Below are positions 1 to 4,712 of a DNA stretch of 6,695 bases, piece by piece; positions within the stretch are counted from its first letter, which is position 1; the number at the start of each line of letters is the position of its first letter. The translations under genes were made by a program, and so were the position numbers. The stretch spans positions 1 through 6,695 of the forward strand of contig JABXIR010000207.1 in assembly GCA_013372965.1 (NCBI GenBank), given 5' to 3'. Below the pieces are notes generated by a model. That model searched no databases and was not told where the DNA came from. It worked only from the letters and a program-made list of their open reading frames with translations. This stretch comes from Gammaproteobacteria bacterium. Its GTDB lineage: Bacteria > Pseudomonadota > Gammaproteobacteria > Pseudomonadales > DSM-25080.

Positions 1-744
1 GAGAACATTCGCATGCGCCTTGCGAGATACGGGCTTGCTGAGCGCCTTCATAAACGCATAAATATAACACTCAGCTTTGCTTTCGACGTTACCCTTTAGG
101 TCGGCGAGCAATGCCCCCAGTTCTTTGTAAGCGCTAATACTGTGCGCCATGACGAGGTACTTGTAGACAGAGTGAAACTCGAGAAGCTTCGCGGCGGTCA
201 GTCCGCTCTTCTCGATTGACTGCCAATGGGCATAGGCGTATATGCGCGTAACGAAATTCTCTCTGAGCAACACATCGTTGAGACGTCCGTTCTCCTCGAG
301 TGGCAGAAGGGGTTGATGCTTTTGAAACTGCTCGGTGTAAACGCCCACACCAATTCCCTCGCTCATTTTACTGGCGCCCTTATAGACTTTGACGCGCTCC
401 ATGCCGCAACTGGGTGACTTAGCGCAGAAAATATAGCCGCTGATCTCGGTCTGATTCTTCGCTTGCTCTTCGCCGTATTGTCGGAGCTCATTGGTGACGT
501 CGCGACCGTCGGCGGATTTCGCTATGATGTTCTCGTCGTGTTGTTCGAGGCGGATTGTCGGTCTAGGTATGCCCAAACCAATGGCGGCTTCTGGGCAGAG
601 GGGCACGTATTCGACGAACTGAGCGAGCATGTCGGCACAGAACGCAGAGCGTTTGTGGCCTCCATCGTAACGCACGGGCTCTCCTAACAAACAAGCACTG
701 ATGCCTACCTTGACTTTAACTTGCGGAATATGGTCTCTATACAT
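1..744 (-). CDS. rudS: DUF523-DUF1722 fusion protein, RudS-like tRNA 4-thiouridine desulfidase (3' end outside window)
   Basis: This gene is open from the ATG at 744 to the window edge, giving 248 residues with no stop, so the C-terminus is missing. Residues 13-125 are a DUF523 (TudS-type desulfidase) domain. It opens with GISACLLG and VRYDGGHKR (residues 14-32), then LCPE (49-52) and KSPSCG (109-114). Cys18, Cys50 and Cys113 are candidate ligands for the [4Fe-4S] cluster known in TudS; Cys36 and Cys107 are extra. From about residue 150 a DUF1722 (YbgA-like) domain begins, with LREN and LLEFHSVYKYLVMAHS. This fusion is the architecture described as RudS, which removes sulfur from 4-thiouridine in tRNA and lessens near-UV sensitivity. 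Family members are usually about 320 residues, so roughly 70 should lie beyond the edge. The start sits 6 bases after the SDR stop with a good ribosome binding site, so it is the last visible gene of the operon. The domain call is firm; the substrate is inferred from the family. Confidence 0.9.
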   Translation of the reverse strand, partial: MYRDHIPQVKVKVGISACLLGEPVRYDGGHKRSAFCADMLAQFVEYVPLCPEAAIGLGIPRPTIRLEQHDENIIAKSADGRDVTNELRQYGEEQAKNQTEISGYIFCAKSPSCGMERVKVYKGASKMSEGIGVGVYTEQFQKHQPLLPLEENGRLNDVLLRENFVTRIYAYAHWQSIEKSGLTAAKLLEFHSVYKYLVMAHSISAYKELGALLADLKGNVESKAECYIYAFMKALSKPVSRKAHANVL

Positions 745-750
745 TTTTAT

Positions 751-1455
751 CTACCACCTAATTTGCTTGTTATCCCAGTCGATGAATTGTGCTTCAGGTT
801 TTGCCTCTAACGAAGATAGCACTTTTAAGAGCTGGCTGCCTACGAACTCGGGGCTGAACAATTTATTCGATGGCACATTCTGTTGAAAGGGTGCGCTCAA
901 CGGTGATTCCGTTGTTCCTGGATGAAACGCGAGAAATTTTGCTTCTGGGTTGCGCCGGATGATTTCTATTGAGGCGGATTTGAACATCTGATTAAGCGCC
1001 GCCTTCGAGGCTCGATAGCTGTACCAGCCCCCCAATCTATTGTCATCGACTGAGCCGACGCGCGCGCTTAATACGCTGATGTCACACGGTGTCTTCTTCA
1101 TAAGGCGCGGCGTCACGAGTCGAATGAACTGCATGGGAATCCAGCAGTTGATCCTCATTAGTTCGTTGAAGTATCGGTAGTCTAATTCCGAGATGCGCTT
1201 TTCGGGCATCTGCTGATCAAGACAGAGTTGGCCGTTGAAAATGTGGAGATCGATCGGACCCTCGGGGATTTGGGTGACCGCTTCGTGAATGCTGTCGTCC
1301 GTGTAGTCGCAGTGAATGTCCGCATCACACCGAGACGATACAGTGATCAACTGGTCGGACGTCGTCTGCTTGAGGGAATCTATGAAAGCTTGCGCGATTG
1401 CGCTCGAGCTTCCGACGATGACTCTCGTTCGGGTGTCGTTCAATCCCATCGGCAT
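751..1455 (-). CDS. CsgA/C-factor-like short-chain dehydrogenase/reductase (SDR)
   Basis: A 234-residue protein, a normal length for a classical single-domain SDR. The Rossmann start is VIVGSSSAIAQAF (residues 12-24), in which the usual TGxxxGIG glycine motif is degenerate. The NNAG position reads FNGQ (73-76). The active site is SARVGSVDDNRLGGWYSYRASK, split here as Ser130 and the YRASK motif (Tyr147, Lys151). The HPGTTESPLSAPFQ stretch (178-191) is typical of the CsgA/C-factor-like group. It probably uses NAD(P)H in the cytoplasm on an unknown substrate. The start is either ATG 1455 or ATG 1449, overlapping the DUF393 gene by 16 or 10 bases; neither has a strong ribosome binding site, so translational coupling is likely. 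In marine gammaproteobacteria such SDR genes often sit beside photolyase and DUF523-DUF1722 genes, which suggests a role in light response rather than in cell-cell signalling. The family is certain, the role is not. Confidence 0.9.
   Translation of the reverse strand: MPMGLNDTRTRVIVGSSSAIAQAFIDSLKQTTSDQLITVSSRCDADIHCDYTDDSIHEAVTQIPEGPIDLHIFNGQLCLDQQMPEKRISELDYRYFNELMRINCWIPMQFIRLVTPRLMKKTPCDISVLSARVGSVDDNRLGGWYSYRASKAALNQMFKSASIEIIRRNPEAKFLAFHPGTTESPLSAPFQQNVPSNKLFSPEFVGSQLLKVLSSLEAKPEAQFIDWDNKQIRW
754..759 (-). promoter_or_regulatory. Ribosome binding site of the RudS-like gene
   Basis: AGGTGG on the minus strand lies 9 bases upstream of the ATG at 744 and overlaps the last codons of the SDR gene. 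It supports the chosen start, since the ATG has no in-frame competitor at comparable spacing. It also suggests that translation of the two genes is closely linked. Confidence 0.7.
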
Positions 1456-1814
1456 TGCTCACATTTGTCTCTCCCTAGCAGCGTAAGACTAATCCGTTGA
1501 CGATGCTTGGCGAAGACGCGATAGGCCATCAGCGTCAGTTGTTTCAAAATCGGGAGTTTCAGCAGGACCAGCCAAGGCTTACGACGAATGAAGCGCCAAA
1601 TAAAGACGTTGGCATCGACGGCTTTGAGCAATTCACCATCGGGTGTTTCTACGTGAAGCTCGTACATTGCCTCTCGGTAATTGATGTGGTCGGGGCAGTG
1701 CTGAGTGACATCGACGAAGCGTATCTTATCGTCTGAATCGGCAAGTCGAAGCGCCGTCATTTCTCGGACGCATAGGGGGCATGTGCCGTCAAAATAAATC
1801 GTAGCTTGTCTCAT
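1440..1814 (-). CDS. DUF393 / DCC-family thiol-disulfide oxidoreductase-like protein
   Basis: A 124-residue protein starting MRQATIYFDGTCPLC. The hallmark of the DCC family (DUF393) is this N-terminal beta strand followed by a CxxC pair, here Cys12-Pro-Leu-Cys15. A second pair near the C-terminus is Cys118-Glu-Gln-Cys121. The protein has a basic, hydrophobic C-terminal half (residues 70-112) but no clear signal peptide, so it is probably cytoplasmic. The fold is thioredoxin-like and it may exchange disulfides, but no substrate is known. The open frame continues 83 codons further upstream to 2063, but that stretch lies wholly inside the DUF3429 gene and is arginine-rich and unlike the family. 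The ATG at 1814 overlaps the DUF3429 stop as ATGA, a classic translational-coupling junction, and matches the family N-terminus. Sure of family and start; function unknown. Confidence 0.9.
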   Translation of the reverse strand: MRQATIYFDGTCPLCVREMTALRLADSDDKIRFVDVTQHCPDHINYREAMYELHVETPDGELLKAVDANVFIWRFIRRKPWLVLLKLPILKQLTLMAYRVFAKHRQRISLTLLGRDKCEQCRWD

Positions 1815-2242
1815 GCCATTAATCCTTGCACGATGCTGAGCGCGACGATCAGCCAAGTGGCTACGCGTCGGAGTCTCAAGTAGCCATCGGGGACGCCGGG
1901 GGTGTCTTGTTCCATTTGGTTGATCAGCCAAAAACTCACCGCGAGCAACCCAAATGCTAAAAAGCTCGGTTCGGTGAAGAGACTCCACCAAGCGATTAAG
2001 GCAATCACATTCGTCAGAATCAACTTTCTTTTCGAGGCTTGTTGCAATAAGAAGAGCCCCCAAGTGCTACCCGCCAAAAACGATACAATGATGGCTGCAT
2101 AGGTGATAAAGATATGGGCACCATGAAAGCCGAACAACGTTATGTCTACCACAAGCGCACACGTAGCGGCTACGAATGGAATGAAGCCGAGGCAGGTTAA
2201 AATAATCCGCGTGGCGAGTTGTGGATCGGTGTTTTGGTACAT
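1811..2242 (-). CDS. DUF3429 family inner-membrane protein
   Basis: A 143-residue, very hydrophobic protein with five likely membrane helices at about residues 12-33, 43-66, 73-89, 93-108 and 125-142. The second helix carries the DUF3429 signature AAIIVSFLAGSTWGL (49-63), and the last one follows YLRLRRVATWLIVALSIV. No catalytic residues stand out and the biochemical function of the family is unknown. It is the first gene of the operon: its ATG has a strong ribosome binding site and a promoter candidate upstream, and its stop overlaps the start of the DUF393 gene by 4 bases. Pairing of a small membrane protein with a CxxC protein could mean that they act together in membrane-linked redox chemistry, but this is only an inference from gene order. 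Confidence 0.88.
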   Translation of the reverse strand: MYQNTDPQLATRIILTCLGFIPFVAATCALVVDITLFGFHGAHIFITYAAIIVSFLAGSTWGLFLLQQASKRKLILTNVIALIAWWSLFTEPSFLAFGLLAVSFWLINQMEQDTPGVPDGYLRLRRVATWLIVALSIVQGLMA

Positions 2243-2247
2243 AGCAG

Positions 2248-2254
2248 TCTCCCT
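2248..2254 (-). promoter_or_regulatory. Ribosome binding site of the DUF3429 gene
   Basis: AGGGAGA on the minus strand ends 5 bases before the ATG at 2242. It fixes the start of the first gene of the operon. Confidence 0.7.
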
Positions 2255-2274
2255 GCGAGTTGTTCGTTGATCGC

Positions 2275-2295
2275 GCTCGATTAGATCAATCGAGC
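2275..2295 (-). promoter_or_regulatory. Inverted repeat overlapping an extended -10 promoter candidate of the four-gene operon
   Basis: Two perfect 8-base arms, GCTCGATT and AATCGAGC, flank a 5-base centre (AGATC on the plus strand). On the minus strand the repeat contains TGATCTAAT (2288 to 2280), which fits an extended -10 box (TGnTATAAT with one mismatch). No convincing -35 hexamer is seen at 17-18 bases. Transcription would begin near 2273, leaving a 5' leader of about 30 bases before the ATG at 2242. A palindrome over the -10 box is a natural place for a repressor or a MerR-type activator. There is no T-run on either side, so an intrinsic terminator is less likely. The repeat is certain; its function is inferred. 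Confidence 0.45.
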
Positions 2296-2373
2296 ACTGG
2301 ACCCATCTTTCGTATTGAACTGGATCTAAACATTGAGCTAGCCACTGCTACAGTGCTTAATCATGAAATATAA

Positions 2374-2700
2374 AATCATCGCAGTGCCTTCAATAGCCTG
2401 CAGGTGCTCGATCTAGAGATTATGGATCACATGCTGCTGCAAAACGGGGAGCTTGGCCTGAAAACCTCTGGCTCCGAATCCGCCTACGTTTATACCGTTT
2501 GGACCTTTGATATGGGACAGCGAACAGGGGCGGTTTGCCCGCAAGGGTCGTGGGTCAGCTGTGTGTCGGGGTACGGAGGTATCGGCATCGTTATGTATCC
2601 CAATGGCGTGGTGTATTGCTACGCCAGTGACAGCGATGCGTATGGTTTTGCCGGTGCTGAAATCGAGTTAAATAAGATTGCGCCTATCTGCGGTAATTAG
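2374..2700 (+). pseudogene. C-terminal remnant of a beta-lactamase-family serine hydrolase
   Basis: The frame is open from 2374 to the TAG at 2698-2700; the first usable start is the GTG at 2404 (98 residues), with no ribosome binding site. The sequence reads like the tail of a secreted class C beta-lactamase-like serine hydrolase: VWTFDMG, a Cys-rich CPQGSWVSC stretch, SGYGGIGIVMYPNGVVYCYASD and a final IELNKIAPIC. Such enzymes are usually 400 residues or more. Here the SxxK and YxN catalytic parts are entirely absent, so the fragment cannot be an active hydrolase. Just upstream, in another frame, an ATG at 2363 begins MKYKIIAVPSIA, which resembles the start of a signal peptide, so the gene may have lost its middle by deletion. 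It is the only plus-strand coding sequence here and is followed by a strong terminator at 2737-2768. Family assignment is from recalled motif patterns and is moderate; a real small protein remains possible. Confidence 0.55.
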
Positions 2701-2736
2701 TGTATTTGAGCTCTAATAACCATTCGTAGCACCCAT

Positions 2737-2768
2737 AAAAAAACCCCAGCGTCAGAGCTGGGGTTTTT
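2737..2768. terminator. Bidirectional intrinsic terminator
   Basis: A perfect 12-bp stem (AAAAACCCCAGC at 2739-2750 and GCTGGGGTTTTT at 2757-2768) encloses the 6-base loop GTCAGA. The GC-rich core is followed by a T-run on the plus strand and, because of the seven A residues at 2737-2743, also on the minus strand. It therefore can stop both the plus-strand remnant (stop at 2700) and the minus-strand DUF885 gene (stop at 2784), which converge on it. The intact terminator also marks the end of the ancestral plus-strand gene. Confidence 0.92.
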
Positions 2769-2783
2769 CTTAAGCAGTTAACA

Positions 2784-4631
2784 TCAATTACCTGCTTTCA
2801 CTTCCTCAATCCAAGCATTTACATTCTCTTCGAGGATATTTAGCGGAACTGGGCCGTTGCCCAAGAACACGTCGTGGAACCCGCGAATGTCGAATTGATC
2901 ACCCAGTTCGTTTCGCGCATGCTCACGCAGTTCGAGGATTTTGATCATGCCGATTTTGTACGCCGTCGCCTGACCTGGCATCACGATGTAACGTTCGATC
3001 GCTTTAACGATGTCACCCTCAGGGTTTGGTGTGTTCACCTTGAGATAGTCGATGGCTTCTTCACGCGTCCATCGCTTTGAGTGCAGACCAGTGTCTACAA
3101 CTAAGCGGCATGCGCGCCACAGTTCCATCGCGAGTCGACCGAAGTCAGAGTATGGATCTTGGTAGAACCCCATCTCTTTCGGAAGAAGCTCGGTGTATAG
3201 TCCCCAGCCTTCTGAGTATGCCGGAAAGCGAGCAAAACGTCGGCTCATCGGTAATTGATCAAGCTCTTGAGAGATCGCGAGTTGCATGTGGTGGCCAGGT
3301 AAGCCTTCGTGATACGCCAGTGCTTCCATCTGGTAAATTGGCATGGATTGCATGTCGTAAAGGTTGGCGTAATAGATACCTGGACGCGAACCATCCGGTG
3401 CTGGCATGTTGTAGAATGCCTTACCCGCGCTCTGCTCGCGGAACGGCTCGACCGCCTTTACAATCATGTCTGCTTTTGGCTGAATGCCAAAGTAATCGTC
3501 GAGGTGGGTTTTCATTACGTCGATTAAACGCGTTGCTTCGTCGAGGTAAGCCTGACGACCTTCATCCGTATTTGGGTAGTAGAACTGCGGGTCAGTTCGC
3601 ATGAATTCAAAGAAGTCTTGAAGATCACCATCGAACTCGACCTGAGCCATGATCGCGCGCATTTCGCTGTGAATACGCTCAACTTCAGCTAAACCGATGT
3701 TGTGAATCTCATCAGCCGTAAGGCTGGTGGTGGTCATTTCGGCCAAGTGATTGTTGTAAAAGGCATCGCCATCTGGAAGTTTCCAAGCACCGTCTTCGGT
3801 CGTTGCTACCTGAGACTGGGCCTCTAACAGCGCGATCAGACTCTCGTACGCTGGACCAACGTGGTCAACCAAAGCAACCGCCGCTCGTTGCGTTAAATCA
3901 GCCTTCGCTTCGTCACTAATATCCAGCGCTGCAACTTTTGACTTAAAGTCGGCGTAGAGCGTGCTGTCATCTCCCTCATCAAAAGGTGCGCCGGTAATGA
4001 TGTTCCGCGAGTCGCTGATGACCATAGGGAACACAAACTGTGGTGGCATGATGCCCATGTCTTGGCGCTTGCGCAGATTTGCCTCAAGATCGACGAACAG
4101 TGGCTGTACGTTCGCAAGACGACCAATGTACGCTTCAGCGTCTTCGACAGATGTGATGCGATGCTGGTTAATCAATGTCGCAGGCACGCCACTGTGACGA
4201 CCGAACATTTGATTCACCGGATAGGAATGATAACGCCACTGGTAATTTTGGATACTGCGCTCGAGCTGGTCGATCGCCATGCGCAGGCTGAGTTGGTTTG
4301 ACTCGTTTAGCACGCTGGCATCGATTTGGCGCAGGGCGGCTAGATTACGCGTTGAAATGGCCAGGTCTTCCTCGGCCGCAGCGTCGCTGATGTCATTCCA
4401 CTGATCGTAATCGTCCTTCATGCCAAGCATGGTCATAAATTCAGGGTATCGACGAACGTTTTCCATGAACATTGCATCGAGCATTTCAACGAATGCTTCG
4501 TCTGAGTAGACGACTTGTTCCACCACTGCGTCAGTAGAATTTACATCAGTTACTGCCGTGTTTGGCGCGGTCGCTTCACCGCAGCCAGCGAGTGCAGCGA
4601 TAATCGCAGTACTTAAGATTACACGTTTCAT
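2784..4631 (-). CDS. DUF885 family lipoprotein, predicted zinc metallopeptidase
   Basis: A 615-residue protein of normal length for secreted DUF885 members. Residues 1-16 are a lipoprotein signal peptide ending in a lipobox (LAG-Cys17). After cleavage Cys17 would be lipidated, and Gly at +2 does not signal inner-membrane retention, so an outer-membrane periplasmic location is likely. A low-complexity linker (18-40) precedes the DUF885 domain (about 45-610). The putative zinc site is HEGLPGHH (441-448), with His441, His447 and catalytic-type Glu442; a second conserved block, YSEGWGLYTE (472-481), supplies Glu474. Downstream blocks LWRACRLVVDTGLH (504-517) and YIVMPGQATAYKIG (548-561) are also family hallmarks. 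It probably hydrolyses peptides in the periplasm; the substrate is unknown. It is monocistronic in appearance: own ribosome binding site, 81 bases from pbpC, and a strong terminator after its stop. Nothing links it functionally to its neighbours. Confidence 0.93.
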   Translation of the reverse strand: MKRVILSTAIIAALAGCGEATAPNTAVTDVNSTDAVVEQVVYSDEAFVEMLDAMFMENVRRYPEFMTMLGMKDDYDQWNDISDAAAEEDLAISTRNLAALRQIDASVLNESNQLSLRMAIDQLERSIQNYQWRYHSYPVNQMFGRHSGVPATLINQHRITSVEDAEAYIGRLANVQPLFVDLEANLRKRQDMGIMPPQFVFPMVISDSRNIITGAPFDEGDDSTLYADFKSKVAALDISDEAKADLTQRAAVALVDHVGPAYESLIALLEAQSQVATTEDGAWKLPDGDAFYNNHLAEMTTTSLTADEIHNIGLAEVERIHSEMRAIMAQVEFDGDLQDFFEFMRTDPQFYYPNTDEGRQAYLDEATRLIDVMKTHLDDYFGIQPKADMIVKAVEPFREQSAGKAFYNMPAPDGSRPGIYYANLYDMQSMPIYQMEALAYHEGLPGHHMQLAISQELDQLPMSRRFARFPAYSEGWGLYTELLPKEMGFYQDPYSDFGRLAMELWRACRLVVDTGLHSKRWTREEAIDYLKVNTPNPEGDIVKAIERYIVMPGQATAYKIGMIKILELREHARNELGDQFDIRGFHDVFLGNGPVPLNILEENVNAWIEEVKAGN

Positions 4632-4636
4632 TTACA

Positions 4637-4643
4637 TCCCCTC
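4637..4643 (-). promoter_or_regulatory. Ribosome binding site of the DUF885 gene
   Basis: GAGGGGA on the minus strand ends 5 bases before the ATG at 4631. It agrees with the signal-peptide start MKRVILSTA and rules out a longer protein. Confidence 0.75.
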
Positions 4644-4663
4644 GTTATGTAGTAAGTGTCGGA

Positions 4664-4672
4664 ATGTTAGCA
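4664..4672 (-). promoter_or_regulatory. Possible extended -10 promoter of the DUF885 gene
   Basis: TGCTAACAT on the minus strand fits TGn plus a -10 hexamer with four of six consensus bases. It would start transcription near 4657, about 26 bases before the ATG at 4631. No good -35 hexamer is present. This is a weak call, made because the 81-base gap after pbpC is long enough for an independent promoter. Confidence 0.25.
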
Positions 4673-4676
4673 TATT

Positions 4677-4690
4677 AGCGCCTGAGCGCT
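4677..4690. other. Small hairpin between pbpC and the DUF885 gene
   Basis: AGCGC and GCGCT form a 5-bp stem around the loop CTGA, 23 bases past the pbpC stop in the minus-strand direction. There is no U-tract, so at best it is a weak or factor-assisted terminator or an RNA-stabilising hairpin at the pbpC 3' end. It lies immediately upstream of the promoter candidate at 4664-4672. Confidence 0.3.
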
Positions 4691-4712
4691 TAGTGGCTAT
4701 TAGTAGCAACCG

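Noticed and set aside
226..687. Two plus-strand open frames of 63 and 74 codons
   Set aside because: They are antisense to the RudS-like gene, whose conserved motifs run continuously through both stretches.
1228..1736. Plus-strand open frames of 90 and 79 codons
   Set aside because: They are antisense to the SDR and DUF393 genes and have no independent support.
1815..2063. An 83-codon N-terminal extension of the DUF393 gene
   Set aside because: It lies entirely within the DUF3429 gene in another frame, is arginine-rich without family likeness, and the family's conserved N-terminus begins exactly at the ATG at 1814, which overlaps the preceding stop as ATGA.
2275..2295. The inverted repeat read as an intrinsic terminator
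   Set aside because: There is no T-run after it on either strand and it lies directly upstream of an operon start, so an operator/promoter role fits better.
3077..3604. A 175-codon plus-strand open frame
   Set aside because: It is antisense to the well-supported DUF885 gene, including its zinc-site region, and its translation has no recognisable domain or ribosome binding site.
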